A model generated the notes under the pieces. That model had not been told where the DNA came from and did no database searches. It saw only the letters and a program-made list of their open reading frames with translations. A program made the translations under genes and the position numbers. Below are positions 16,498 to 25,822 of a DNA stretch of 64,000 nt, in pieces. This stretch comes from Planctomycetota bacterium (GTDB taxonomy: Bacteria; Planctomycetota; Planctomycetia; Gemmatales; Gemmataceae), in the NCBI GenBank assembly GCA_021413735.1, contig JAIOPV010000198.1, positions 33,889-97,888 of the forward strand, read 5' to 3'. Every line of letters starts with the position of its first letter. Within the stretch, counting starts at the first letter, position 1.

Positions 16498-19400
16498 ATG
16501 ACCAACAACCCGAACGACAACGATCCCAAACCCCTTCGTCCAACCGACCCGGCGGCGATTCCGCCGCTTCCGGACGAGGAAGGCACCGACGAGGTGAGGA
16601 TTGAGGATCTTCCCGACCTCGGTCCCGTGGATCTGGCAGAGCTTTCCGGCGACTTGCCACTCGACGATCCCGCTCACGAAGGCGGCGGCATCTGGTCCGA
16701 ACGAATCCCGGACCCGGAGATGCCGATTTCGCCGAACTCCGATGTCAACGTCGGGTCGTTTGACCTTCCATCTCCGTCGGCGGAGCCGGCATCCTTCGCT
16801 GACGAAGGATTTGTTGATCTCCCGGACCCAAGCGAGCAGGATAGCGATTCGTCCCATCTGTTCAGACCGCCAGCCAATCCCACGCCGAAACACGATCTGG
16901 CCGGCGCGAGCGGCAATCTCGCACCGATCGCGCCCGCTTCGGGCTGGTTTGACGCCAGCGAACTACCGAAACAAAGCGATCCGAAACTCAAAGCAGAACG
17001 CGAATTCACGGACTCCGACCTGTTCGGAGGGCCGATGGCCAAACTCGGGGAACTCGTTCCGCTAATCGAGAGTTCGGATATCTTCTCGGGTGGCCACGTC
17101 CCGAATGCCGATCTCGCCGCAACATCCGACGTTCTCCTCGGGGCGGCGCTGGACTACGCCACGACCGATATCCCGCCAGAAATCCCAGGCGAGGTCCCGG
17201 CTGTGGGGTCGCCTTCGGAACTGCCGTTGGGCGTGATGCCCCTTCCGGGTGTCGAATCCGACGAACTGCGAGCCGCACAACAGCGTGAAGCCCGCATGCT
17301 GGAAGCGCAATCGTTGACCGACGAAGATGTGGAGCGGGTTTTCGACGACAGCGACAGCCTGTTCGACGGTCTCAACGCCGAGGCTCCTGATCACTTCTCG
17401 GGTGATGATCTGCCTGAAACCAGACCAGCACCAACGTCGAAACCAGAAGCCGTGACCCCGCCGAACCGCGATATCCCCAAGCCCCCTCACGATCCCGACC
17501 TCAAAGAATTGGGCCTGACACCCGACTTCGGCGCATCCCCGAAGTTCACCCCAGACGCCTCAAGCATTCTCGCCGACCTCTCGGTGATGGGTTCGCAGCG
17601 ATTCGAGAGCGCGTCCGAAGTACGCCTCGATTCCCCCGAGTTTGGTCGCACGATCGGCGGCGATGCGAACGACGGCAGCGAGTTCGGGTTGGAACTTCCC
17701 GGCGAGATGCTCTCGCCAGACCAACAAGGTCGAGGGCCGCAGGCACCCGATTCAGCGTCGATTGTGTGGAGCAATCCAGACGGCGTTTCGCCGGAGGATG
17801 AGGGCACGATCCCCGAAGTCAATCTGGATGATGCCCTGCCGTATGAGCCCTACAAAGGGAAAGCGACGGATCGCACGGAACCGTCTCTTCCACCGTCGAT
17901 GATGGAAGATTCGACCGACGTTGAGTTCACTGACTTCCCCGATGCTGAAGACGAGACCGCTTCGTTGGAGGCGTTCGGTTCTGCGCTGGCACAGAAGCCG
18001 ATAACGCCGAAACCGAGCGGCAAGGTATCCAAGGTAGATTCGACTGCCGATTTAGAGCTGGACGACGCTGATCTCGAACCCACGCAGCCGAAACCTCCCG
18101 CGAAGGGATCGAAACCGACCATGGGATTGTCGGGGATGGCTTTCCGCCGGCCCGGGCAAGACGACCCGCACGACGCCCCGACCAAGGAATCCAAGGCCGC
18201 GATGGCCCCACTTGCCGACAAGAAAGATGCTGGCAAGGCGAAAACGAAGCCGGATTCCAAGTCCGGCGAAGGATCGAACCCGTCCGTCGAGATCGACTGG
18301 ATGTCGGGTTCGGCTCCGCAACAGCCGGTCTCGTCGACTTCCGCGACCACTGGCCCAGTGGTCGTTGCGAACTGGGGTCCGGAGTCCATTGTTCAAAAAA
18401 ATACTGATCTGGTGCCCGTGCCTGTGCCCGTGAGGGAGCCGGCCGCAGATGAAATCTACGATGAGCCGACCAGCGAACTCGAAGATCCGATTCACACTCG
18501 CCGGACGAAGCCGGATTTGTCGATGAGGTCTGATCGCGAAGCGCGTCGCTCCGGGAAGGGCGGTTGGCTCGGCGGCACGCTCGTCGGCATGGTACTCGCA
18601 GGCGGAGCATGTGCTGGAGCGTACTTCGGCAACCTGATCCCCAACGGGGAGAAGACGACGCAGGCTCCAGCCAAGCAACCCAATCCGGACGAGGCGACGA
18701 CGGCTGACGGGAAGCAACCGACCGCGGCGGATGTCGCCGCAGCGGTTCGTGCTGGCGATCCCACGACTGCGAAAAAGCTTGCTGCCGCCGTGAAGGATCC
18801 TTCGCCACATCTGAAGGCGGCACAGGGCGAAGCCGAACTGTTCGCGATGCTTCAAGAACAGAAAGATGCAACTCCGATCGCCGCGACCAATCCGGCATTG
18901 AAGGTCGCACATCAGAAGTTGAAAGCGTTCCTCGATGACCCCGTCGCGAAAACCCCCGAGGCCGAGAAGGCAGCGGTCAAGGCGACGATTCAACTTGGCG
19001 TCGTGTTCCAACTCGCCGGAGAAACAGACAACGCACGAAAGCTGTACGAGACCGCCAGGGAGCAATTCCCGAAGTACGCGAGTACCTTCGATGCGGCACT
19101 GAACCGGATGGACGCGACAGCCGCGCCGCCGGCACCGATGCCAGACGGCAGTTCGCTCCGCCTGACGCCTGCCGACGCTCGCCAACTCTTGTTCGCGATC
19201 GTGTTGCTTCAAGATGAACCACCCGTGACACCCGCGAAGGAAGACGACACTGAAGCCGGTGTTCATTTCTGGAAGGCCATCAAGATGGCCAAATTCGAGA
19301 ACTACGTCGAGGCAGTCGCACTCATCAAGAAGGCGAAGGCGGCTCACATCAAGCAGGCGAAGGCAATGGCTGGTCGCGGGTTGAATCCGCTCTCCGACCC

Positions 19401-20886
19401 GCTGGAACAGATCTTCCCCCGCAGTTGCGACGACCTCCAACGATACTGGGAACTTCAAGCTGCGATCTCGTCCAACCCGACGATCGCGGACGCCTTCAAG
19501 AAAGACGGAGCCGAGAAGGCACTCGTGGAACTCGAAAAGCGAGCCGCCGGGGCCGTGAAACTGATGACCGATCTGAAGGAAAGCACTGACAAGCTCACGG
19601 TCGCCGCCAAGGATTTGAAGGATGCGAAAGACCTCGTTGCCAAGCTCGAAAAGGATTTCAAGGAAGCTGATGAAGCGAAGGTGACCGCCGAGAAGAAGCT
19701 CGACGCGGAAGAGAAGGTCCGTAAGGGACTCGATGAAGTTGTCTCTGGCGTCGTCAAGGAACTGCAAGCAGCGAAGTTGTTGCCGGAGAAGTTCGACAAC
19801 GCCGAGTTGCTCGCGGCTCACAAGCGTGCTCTCGACCGTGCAACCGGCCCGACCCTCAGCTCGCTCCTTTCGCCAGAGATGATGGCCGTTGGTGGTGCCG
19901 GACTGAGCACAGCCCAGCTCATCGACATCGCCGAGCGAATGTCGAAGTCGGAACGGTCATCCAAGATCGCCTCAGACAAGCTTGCGGCTGAGGTCAAGCG
20001 TCTCACGGCCGAACATGCCGAAGCGATGAAGAAGCTGACCGACGCTCACACGACGGACGTTTCCAAGTTGAAGGACGACCAGATCGCGGAGTTGAAGAAG
20101 GCCGCCGACAAGTATGCTGCCGACTCGAAGAAACAGACAGAGGGATTCGAGGCGAAGATCAAGGATCTGGATGCAGCGGTGGTTGCCGAGAAGAAGCGAA
20201 CCGAGGACATCGCTGCGAAGTTCAAGACGGACCTTGGCAACGCGGTGACCCCTGCACAGGCCATCGACCTGTGGTTGCCACTGCTGGTGGGACTGCGTCG
20301 GCCGTCCGATTCGGAAGGTGCCCTCGCAGCAGCGACGAAGTCGCTGACGACCTCGCAGCCTGATTCAGAGGATGTGGCGAAGGCTCGGACCGTTGCGGGA
20401 TTGGCTTTGTTGTTCCAGAACAAGTACACGGAGGCGAAGGCTCAGTTCGACGCGGCGAAGACGAATCCGAACTTCGAGGCGGCTCTTGCGGCGAAGAAGT
20501 TGTGGGCGACAGCAACCGAGGTTGGGTTGCAATCGGTGACTGATCCTCTCGCGGCGTATCGTCGTTCGCCGGAGTTGCCTGCCCGAGATCCAGCAGTCGC
20601 GGCTCGCTTCCTCGACGCGGGGATCAAAGCCTACAAGGACGGCCGCTTCAAGGATGCCGTGAACGCGTTGACCGATTCCACGAAGGCTGACGCGACGAAT
20701 GCTGTCGCGTGGTACTTCTTGGGTGCGTCGAAGATGGCGCTCGGTTCGACCGACGAAGGGAACGATGACATACGGCAGGGTGCGGTGCGGGAAGGTGTGT
20801 CGAACGTTTCGACGCAGGTGATTAGTCGGGCGTTGTCGCCGATTCAGGGTAAGTCTCGCGATGCGATCACCGCCGCGCGACCATGA
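16498..20886 (+). CDS. Large single-pass TPR / coiled-coil protein
   Basis: 1462 residues. Residues 1 to about 685 are acidic, Pro/Ser/Asp-rich and probably disordered. One membrane helix follows at about 690-712 ('GWLGGTLVGMVLAGGACAGAYFG'), flanked by basic residues on the N-terminal side, so the acidic half should be cytoplasmic. The extracytoplasmic half has helical, TPR-like segments (about 740-960), a long Lys/Glu/Ala coiled coil (about 1000-1245) and C-terminal TPR-like repeats ('FLDAGIKAYKDGRFKDAVNA', 'AVAWYFLGASKMALGSTDEG'). No enzymatic motif is seen. Similar planctomycete proteins are probable envelope-spanning scaffolds; that role is inferred. The gene stands alone between a long leader and a palindromic terminator. 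Confidence 0.8.
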   Translation: MTNNPNDNDPKPLRPTDPAAIPPLPDEEGTDEVRIEDLPDLGPVDLAELSGDLPLDDPAHEGGGIWSERIPDPEMPISPNSDVNVGSFDLPSPSAEPASFADEGFVDLPDPSEQDSDSSHLFRPPANPTPKHDLAGASGNLAPIAPASGWFDASELPKQSDPKLKAEREFTDSDLFGGPMAKLGELVPLIESSDIFSGGHVPNADLAATSDVLLGAALDYATTDIPPEIPGEVPAVGSPSELPLGVMPLPGVESDELRAAQQREARMLEAQSLTDEDVERVFDDSDSLFDGLNAEAPDHFSGDDLPETRPAPTSKPEAVTPPNRDIPKPPHDPDLKELGLTPDFGASPKFTPDASSILADLSVMGSQRFESASEVRLDSPEFGRTIGGDANDGSEFGLELPGEMLSPDQQGRGPQAPDSASIVWSNPDGVSPEDEGTIPEVNLDDALPYEPYKGKATDRTEPSLPPSMMEDSTDVEFTDFPDAEDETASLEAFGSALAQKPITPKPSGKVSKVDSTADLELDDADLEPTQPKPPAKGSKPTMGLSGMAFRRPGQDDPHDAPTKESKAAMAPLADKKDAGKAKTKPDSKSGEGSNPSVEIDWMSGSAPQQPVSSTSATTGPVVVANWGPESIVQKNTDLVPVPVPVREPAADEIYDEPTSELEDPIHTRRTKPDLSMRSDREARRSGKGGWLGGTLVGMVLAGGACAGAYFGNLIPNGEKTTQAPAKQPNPDEATTADGKQPTAADVAAAVRAGDPTTAKKLAAAVKDPSPHLKAAQGEAELFAMLQEQKDATPIAATNPALKVAHQKLKAFLDDPVAKTPEAEKAAVKATIQLGVVFQLAGETDNARKLYETAREQFPKYASTFDAALNRMDATAAPPAPMPDGSSLRLTPADARQLLFAIVLLQDEPPVTPAKEDDTEAGVHFWKAIKMAKFENYVEAVALIKKAKAAHIKQAKAMAGRGLNPLSDPLEQIFPRSCDDLQRYWELQAAISSNPTIADAFKKDGAEKALVELEKRAAGAVKLMTDLKESTDKLTVAAKDLKDAKDLVAKLEKDFKEADEAKVTAEKKLDAEEKVRKGLDEVVSGVVKELQAAKLLPEKFDNAELLAAHKRALDRATGPTLSSLLSPEMMAVGGAGLSTAQLIDIAERMSKSERSSKIASDKLAAEVKRLTAEHAEAMKKLTDAHTTDVSKLKDDQIAELKKAADKYAADSKKQTEGFEAKIKDLDAAVVAEKKRTEDIAAKFKTDLGNAVTPAQAIDLWLPLLVGLRRPSDSEGALAAATKSLTTSQPDSEDVAKARTVAGLALLFQNKYTEAKAQFDAAKTNPNFEAALAAKKLWATATEVGLQSVTDPLAAYRRSPELPARDPAVAARFLDAGIKAYKDGRFKDAVNALTDSTKADATNAVAWYFLGASKMALGSTDEGNDDIRQGAVREGVSNVSTQVISRALSPIQGKSRDAITAARP

Positions 20887-20897
20887 TCTCTGGAATT

Positions 20898-20945
20898 CGC
20901 CGTTTGCGGCTTCGCAGGCCACAGCCTGCAAAGCCGCAAACGGCG
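20898..20945. terminator. Palindromic bidirectional terminator / repeat element
   Basis: Two 22-base arms (20898-20919 and 20924-20945) with one mismatch surround a 4-base loop between convergent genes. The core TTGCGGCTTCGCA is shared with the palindrome inside putA at 29169. Confidence 0.75.
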
Positions 20946-20953
20946 AGACCAAA

Positions 20954-21952
20954 TTATTCCAAATCCCACACAATGACGTGCCCGAATCTCGCGCCAGCAA
21001 CTGCCGTCAGGCCATCGGGCGCAACCGCGAGACACATCAAGCCGTCGATTCGCCAGCTCCATTCGCCAGCATGTGCCCCGGTTGACACATCCCATAACTG
21101 CACGCGATTCCGTGGGCGACGAATCAGCAACCCGCGAGCATCAGGTGTGAACGCGACCTGCGGTAGCCAGCGATCCGCGGCACGACCGCCTTCCGGTCGG
21201 GTCAGGCTGAAGGTTTGTTCGAGGAGCGCTCGTGGCTTCGGTGCCATCTGTGTGCCCGCCCGCTGAACAAGCGAGGGGTCTGGTTCATCATCGTCATCGG
21301 GGACGTTGCTGGGCGTGTCATAGACTCGCACATCGTTCCCGTCGCACACTGCGAAGCGTTCACCGTTCGGGGCGAACACGACAAAGGGGCGTTCGCTTGG
21401 GCGGGCCAGTTCCGCTCGATACGGGTGATCGACCGCCATCGCAACGCGGCCTGTCCCGAGGTCGAGGAGCGACGGTTTCGCGCGACCATACACGCCGAAA
21501 CCCCAGCGACCGCACGGCGACAACGCGATGAGTGCCGCCTTGCTTTGCAGGACTCGGACCTTGTCGCTCAGGAAGGTGCCCTCAGCGGTCTCGATCATCC
21601 GCAACTCGCGCAAGCCCGCCTGGGTCGCAGCAAATAACTCCGTTCCGCGTTCGGCAAGAACAGCCCCCGCGAGGATGTCTTTGCCGCGTTGCAGAAGAAG
21701 TTTCCCCGTTGTAGTGTCGCAGACAGTGATGCCGCGCGCCGACCCAACGACGAGCCTTGCGCCGTCCGCGACGAACAGAATTGACGAGTAATCCGAGACG
21801 CGAGGAACCGGAATTGTTCCGACGACCTGTCCGTTGATTCGGTCGAGCATCGTGACGCCATAGTTCGGTTGTGCGACTGCGAACGTCGAACCATTTGGAT
21901 GGAACACGACGTGCGTGATGGGGTGCGTCGAACCAGTCGTGATCGCGTACAT
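20954..21952 (-). CDS. WD40 beta-propeller protein (tandem paralogue 1)
   Basis: 332 residues from ATG 21952 ('MYAITTGSTHPITHVVFHP'), which aligns with the starts of its paralogues; the longer frame upstream would overlap the neighbouring gene. Blades include 'ITHVVFHPNGSTFAVAQ', 'VVFAPNGERFAVCDGNDVRVYD', 'LPQVAFTPDARGLLIRRPRNRVQLWDV' and the final 'AVAPDGLTAVAGARFGHVIVWDLE'. An acidic insert 'PDDDDEPDPS' interrupts one blade. It is cytoplasmic with no catalytic domain, probably an interaction scaffold. It is the most 3' member of a five-gene minus-strand array. Confidence 0.83.
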   Translation of the reverse strand: MYAITTGSTHPITHVVFHPNGSTFAVAQPNYGVTMLDRINGQVVGTIPVPRVSDYSSILFVADGARLVVGSARGITVCDTTTGKLLLQRGKDILAGAVLAERGTELFAATQAGLRELRMIETAEGTFLSDKVRVLQSKAALIALSPCGRWGFGVYGRAKPSLLDLGTGRVAMAVDHPYRAELARPSERPFVVFAPNGERFAVCDGNDVRVYDTPSNVPDDDDEPDPSLVQRAGTQMAPKPRALLEQTFSLTRPEGGRAADRWLPQVAFTPDARGLLIRRPRNRVQLWDVSTGAHAGEWSWRIDGLMCLAVAPDGLTAVAGARFGHVIVWDLE

Positions 21953-22058
21953 GGGGTTCTCCGCTGCGGGCGAGTTGGCTGAGAACGCGGCCTGCCGAGT
22001 TCTCAGCCACTCAAATGGGCGCTGAGATAGACCGCTGAACAGGGCAGGGGGTTCGCAC

Positions 22059-22925
22059 TCAATCATCGACATCGAACACGACAAGCTTTCCGGTCTTGGT
22101 GCCGCAGATACCAGCAAGTCCGTCGGCACTGGGAATGACGCATGTGAGGCCACCGGAGTTCCAGTCGAAGCCATGCACGACCTTCCAGGATTCCGCCGAC
22201 CACATTCGCATCAGCGGCGATCCGTCGACCGTTGCGAACTGCCTGCTGCCGAGAAACGCCACGTCGACGAGCATCGCCGGCTCTTGATACATCACCCGCC
22301 GCGATACGTTCCCGTTGCGGGTTTCCATCACATGGAGGGTCGATTCCCACCCGAACACAACCGTCTGGCTGTCTTGTGAGAAGCTAAAGAACCCCTCACC
22401 AACGTAGTTCACGCCTTGCCGATGGTTTATCCCGCCGCTTGCCGCGTATCGCAACTCGAACGAGCTGACCGTGATTCCCGCGATGTGTTCGCCATCGGGG
22501 CTGAAGGCGAGCCGAGTGAATGGTGATGCACCATCATAACCCCTCTTTCGTCGCCACCCAGGAAGCTCCCACAGTTCAAGCTCCACTTGCCCTTGGCGAC
22601 CAATCTGTGTCGCAACGATCTCCTTCGCGTTGGGAGATACCGCAACCCCACCCGAGAAGGTTCCCGGAAAACCGTGAATTCGAGTGCCATCTCGGGGGTT
22701 AATGATCTCGAACATGCCACGTTGGAAGCCGCAGGCCAGCCACTCCGAAGTTGGGCCGAACGCAAGCTGTCCTAACGTGCCGTAGAACGCCCTCCGGTTT
22801 AACTCTTCGCCACTGAGCCAGTCCCAAATTGCCAACTCTCTGGCAGTGGCCGCTGCCAGGAGTCGCCCATCGGGCGACACCGCCATTGTTAGTACAGGCT
22901 CATCAAAGGCGTCGATCACTCGCAT
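22059..22925 (-). CDS. WD40 beta-propeller protein (tandem paralogue 2)
   Basis: 288 residues from ATG 22925 ('MRVIDAFDEPVLTMAVSPDG'). Blades include 'LTMAVSPDGRLLAAATARELAIWDW', 'LGQLAFGPTSEWLACGF', 'FTRLAFSPDGEHIAGITVSSFELR' and 'GLAGICGTKTGKLVVFDVDD'. The closing K/R-G-x-V-x-V-x-D-V-D signature is shared by the array. No signal peptide or enzymatic domain. It lies 20 bp downstream of paralogue 3 and 106 bp upstream of paralogue 1, in one likely transcription unit. Confidence 0.83.
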   Translation of the reverse strand: MRVIDAFDEPVLTMAVSPDGRLLAAATARELAIWDWLSGEELNRRAFYGTLGQLAFGPTSEWLACGFQRGMFEIINPRDGTRIHGFPGTFSGGVAVSPNAKEIVATQIGRQGQVELELWELPGWRRKRGYDGASPFTRLAFSPDGEHIAGITVSSFELRYAASGGINHRQGVNYVGEGFFSFSQDSQTVVFGWESTLHVMETRNGNVSRRVMYQEPAMLVDVAFLGSRQFATVDGSPLMRMWSAESWKVVHGFDWNSGGLTCVIPSADGLAGICGTKTGKLVVFDVDD

Positions 22926-22945
22926 AACTTCACATACTCCGCACG

Positions 22946-23863
22946 TCAGATGTCCACGTCCCACAGCGTCACCCAGCCGCGTTCGCCAACCGTTGCGGCT
23001 GTCATTCCATCAGGCGCGAACGCCAACGACCGCACACGCCCGTTACCCCACGAGAACGCCCGCAGTTCCGTCAGCGTGTGAGCATCGAGCAACTTCACGC
23101 CATCGCCAGACGCGACCCCAAGAACCTGGCCACCCGGATGAAACGCGATGGCTCGACCCACAGAGCCAGTTTCCACTGGAAGTTGTGTGTCCGTGCGGGT
23201 AGTGAGATCCATCACGCTCACGCGCTTCTCGGTGGTGAACGCGACTCGTTCGCCGTCCGGCGACAGCTTCCAGCCGATCGCACTTTCGCGAACCTGTGAC
23301 TGGTACGGGTATTTGGCGATGAGTGAGGCGTCGGCCAGATTTCGCGTCGCGAAGCCGCGTGAGTACGCCGAGCCGCCGCGACCGAATAACTCGTTGGTGC
23401 CGGGTCGGAAGACGAACGGCCCTTCCCAGAGGTAACCCTCGGCCTCCTCCCACACCAACCCGCCAACGGTTGCCCCCTTGAGATCATGCCTCACGAGGAC
23501 CGTCTTGTCCTTGTAGCAGGTCATCACCAGCGACGTGCCGTCCGGCGAGATCGCGAACCCGTTCAGTTGCGACGGATTGCCGTCGTCGAATTCCAGGTCT
23601 TCTTCGACCCCATCGGCGGAGCGCGTCCAAACGCCGCCAGTCACGAAAGCCACGAACATCCGGCCAGTATCCGCGTCGAAATGGATGGTAGTCGGGTGGT
23701 GCCCACCCCATTCCTCTCGGTCGAACACTCGTTTCGGTGGTTCCGAAGTGGTGACATCCCAGATCGCGACGCCACGAGAGTTGCCGCCGCACACAAGCAA
23801 CCGCCCATCCGGGCTGAACACAAGGTGCTGATTCGCCTTCATCTTTCCGGGAAGCACACGCAT
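22946..23863 (-). CDS. WD40 beta-propeller protein (tandem paralogue 3)
   Basis: 305 residues from ATG 23863 ('MRVLPGKMKANQHLVFSPDG'). Recognisable blades are 'HLVFSPDGRLLVCGGNSRGVAIWDV', 'LNGFAISPDGTSLVMTCYKD', 'WKLSPDGERVAFTTEKRVSVMDL', 'AIAFHPGGQVLGVASGDGVKLLD' and the closing 'AATVGERGWVTLWDVDI'. Only 7 bp separate it from the stop of paralogue 4. A longer upstream start would overlap that gene and breaks the alignment of N-termini among paralogues. Probable cytoplasmic scaffold. Confidence 0.83.
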   Translation of the reverse strand: MRVLPGKMKANQHLVFSPDGRLLVCGGNSRGVAIWDVTTSEPPKRVFDREEWGGHHPTTIHFDADTGRMFVAFVTGGVWTRSADGVEEDLEFDDGNPSQLNGFAISPDGTSLVMTCYKDKTVLVRHDLKGATVGGLVWEEAEGYLWEGPFVFRPGTNELFGRGGSAYSRGFATRNLADASLIAKYPYQSQVRESAIGWKLSPDGERVAFTTEKRVSVMDLTTRTDTQLPVETGSVGRAIAFHPGGQVLGVASGDGVKLLDAHTLTELRAFSWGNGRVRSLAFAPDGMTAATVGERGWVTLWDVDI

Positions 23864-23870
23864 CGCAACC

Positions 23871-24803
23871 TCACAGGTCCACATCCCACAGCACGACTTG
23901 CCCTTTCTCGCCACCGGCAGCCGCGAGGGTTCCCTCCGGACTGATCGCCACCGACGTCAACCGACCGATGTTCCAGGTGTACTGTTCCACCACAGCCCAG
24001 GATGTCGTGTCGAGGACACACACGGACTTATCGTTGCTCGTCACGAAGAGGTAGTTCCCAGATGGGTGATAGGCGATAGCCCTCAGGGTGGACCGTGTGC
24101 CGCTCTTCACTTTTCGGGGCACTTCACGAGGTCGCCACACATGGAGAAACGAGTTGTGAAATGCCACAACCTCGGAGCCATCACGGCGAGCCACCAGCCC
24201 GCTCGGGTCGAGCATTTTCAACGGGACGGATTCGAGAATCTGCCCCGTGCGTGCCGATCGCATCACAAGGCGGTGGAGCCCAGTCTGGTCTTCGAATGGC
24301 CCTTCCTCCGAAACAGAGCGTTCCCAGGCGAAGAAGCGATCGGTTTCCGTACCCGCGATCGCACCACCGTACAAGTTGGTATTCGGGCCGACGAACCATT
24401 TCTCTTCCCAGCCATCGGCCCCGTCGGAAATGAAACAGCGATAGCGAAATTGCTGATAAACCTCCCCGGTGCGAACGACCAGTCGCGAATCCGGCCCCGT
24501 GAGCGTGATCGCGCTCAGCTTTTCTCGCGAGTCCTCCAGTAATTGCACTTCGCGTTCACAGCCGGTGTCGCGCTCGAACTCAAACAGTCTCCGATTTGCG
24601 ATCCAGCTCACGGTGCTTGAATCGCGGGAAAACGTGAGATATTTGGCACCTCGCTTGTCGTAGTCCGCGAGCGCTTTCGGTGCAGCGGTCGCTGGGATGT
24701 CCCACAGAAACGGGGATTGCTGGACCACAGCCGCCAAAGCCCGTCCGTCCGGAGCGAACTTCAATTCTTCGACGATGCCGGTCGCCGATGTGAGAACTTG
24801 CAT
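23871..24803 (-). CDS. WD40 beta-propeller protein (tandem paralogue 4)
   Basis: 310 residues from ATG 24803 ('MQVLTSATGIVEELKFAPDG'); a GTG four codons earlier is possible, but the ATG aligns with the other paralogues. Blades include 'EELKFAPDGRALAAVVQQSPFLWDI', 'AIAYHPSGNYLFVTSNDKSVCVLD' and the final 'AISPEGTLAAAGGEKGQVVLWDVDL', nearly identical in ending to the copies at 13617 and 24824. No secretion signal. Eight bp separate it from paralogue 3. Confidence 0.83.
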   Translation of the reverse strand: MQVLTSATGIVEELKFAPDGRALAAVVQQSPFLWDIPATAAPKALADYDKRGAKYLTFSRDSSTVSWIANRRLFEFERDTGCEREVQLLEDSREKLSAITLTGPDSRLVVRTGEVYQQFRYRCFISDGADGWEEKWFVGPNTNLYGGAIAGTETDRFFAWERSVSEEGPFEDQTGLHRLVMRSARTGQILESVPLKMLDPSGLVARRDGSEVVAFHNSFLHVWRPREVPRKVKSGTRSTLRAIAYHPSGNYLFVTSNDKSVCVLDTTSWAVVEQYTWNIGRLTSVAISPEGTLAAAGGEKGQVVLWDVDL

Positions 24804-24823
24804 CGTTGGGCTCACTTACCATG

Positions 24824-25705
24824 CTAAAGGTCCACGTCCCACACGGTCACCTGACCGCGTTCACCGCCGGCAACAGCGAGGGTGCCGTCGGAACTGAAGA
24901 TCACTCGCGTCACTGGACCGACCGGCCAACGGTAACCGATGATCTCACTCCATGTCGTGGTGTCCCAGCAGTAGACGCCGCCGTCGATGTTTGCTCCGCC
25001 TGCTGCGAGAAACCGACCCGACGGGTGGAACTGCGGACCACGGAACAAGCCAGTTCCGCCAGCCCGCAGCTCCGCGACCTGCGTTCCCGTCACCGCATCC
25101 CAGATCACGAGCCGCAGGTTGATTTCTCCCACCAAGAACCTGCCGCACGGCGACAACTCAAATTCATGTAGCGTGTCAATCCCCGAGATCAACTCACGGA
25201 TGAACCGTCCGCTTGTGTCGAACTCGTGGATTGCAGTTGGTCGGGCAAAACGACCAGGAGTGACGCCAACCACGAGTCGCGAGAAGTCAGAAGATGCCCT
25301 GGCTCTCGTGGGAACGGTTCCAAGCTGCGTGATGAAACGGGCCAATGGCTTCAGGCGTTTCGATTCGAGTTGCCACACCTCAACCGTAGCAGGGTAGGTC
25401 AGCAGAAACCTGTCGCCGGTTATCACACTCACGGAATGAACTTCGGGTGTGACGGTTCCCGAAAGTTGGAATGAACTTGGAGTGACGGGATTCGCCAGCA
25501 AAATGGACCCCTCACCGGAGACGAAAGCTAACCTTCCATCATCGAGAAATCCACCGCCGATGGTTGCGGCTCCTGGTTTCAATTCGACTTCGGGTGCCCC
25601 TGGATTCGCGAGGTTCCACAACTGATGGCCCGAGAGGAGAAACCGACCGTCTTGAGACAACGCGAGATGGTTCACGAATGATCGTGTTCCCTGGAAGATT
25701 AGCAT
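24824..25705 (-). CDS. WD40 beta-propeller protein (tandem paralogue 5)
   Basis: 293 residues starting 'MLIFQGTRSFVNHLALSQDG', very like the 'MLQFKGQSRPVTGLAFSPDG' start of the dispersed copy at 14519. Blades include 'FLLSGHQLWNL', 'FELSPCGRFLVGEINLRLVIWDA', 'PQFHPSGRFLAAGGANIDGGVYCWD' and 'VIFSSDGTLAVAGGERGQVTVWDVDL'. It is the 5' member of the array; the divergent dehydrogenase begins 117 bp away, so the array promoter should lie in 25706-25822. Confidence 0.83.
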   Translation of the reverse strand: MLIFQGTRSFVNHLALSQDGRFLLSGHQLWNLANPGAPEVELKPGAATIGGGFLDDGRLAFVSGEGSILLANPVTPSSFQLSGTVTPEVHSVSVITGDRFLLTYPATVEVWQLESKRLKPLARFITQLGTVPTRARASSDFSRLVVGVTPGRFARPTAIHEFDTSGRFIRELISGIDTLHEFELSPCGRFLVGEINLRLVIWDAVTGTQVAELRAGGTGLFRGPQFHPSGRFLAAGGANIDGGVYCWDTTTWSEIIGYRWPVGPVTRVIFSSDGTLAVAGGERGQVTVWDVDL

Positions 25706-25758
25706 CGCTCATCTCGCTTGGCTCGCGGTTGCTCCATTCTACATTCGGTCGATGATCC

Positions 25759-25786
25759 TTGCCGCGACCGAGCTTCAGATTATCTT
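25759..25786 (+). promoter_or_regulatory. Candidate sigma-70-type promoter of the threonine-dehydrogenase-like gene
   Basis: TTGCCG and TATCTT are separated by 16 bp, with the second box 36 bp before the ATG at 25823. Match to consensus is moderate and planctomycete promoters are poorly defined. Confidence 0.3.
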
Positions 25787-25822
25787 GCCTCTTTCAATTC
25801 GCTCACACGCCAGGAGGTCGTC

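Noticed and set aside
18052..19821. 589-codon minus-strand frame
   Set aside because: Shadow of the repetitive Lys/Glu/Ala coding sequence of the large TPR protein.
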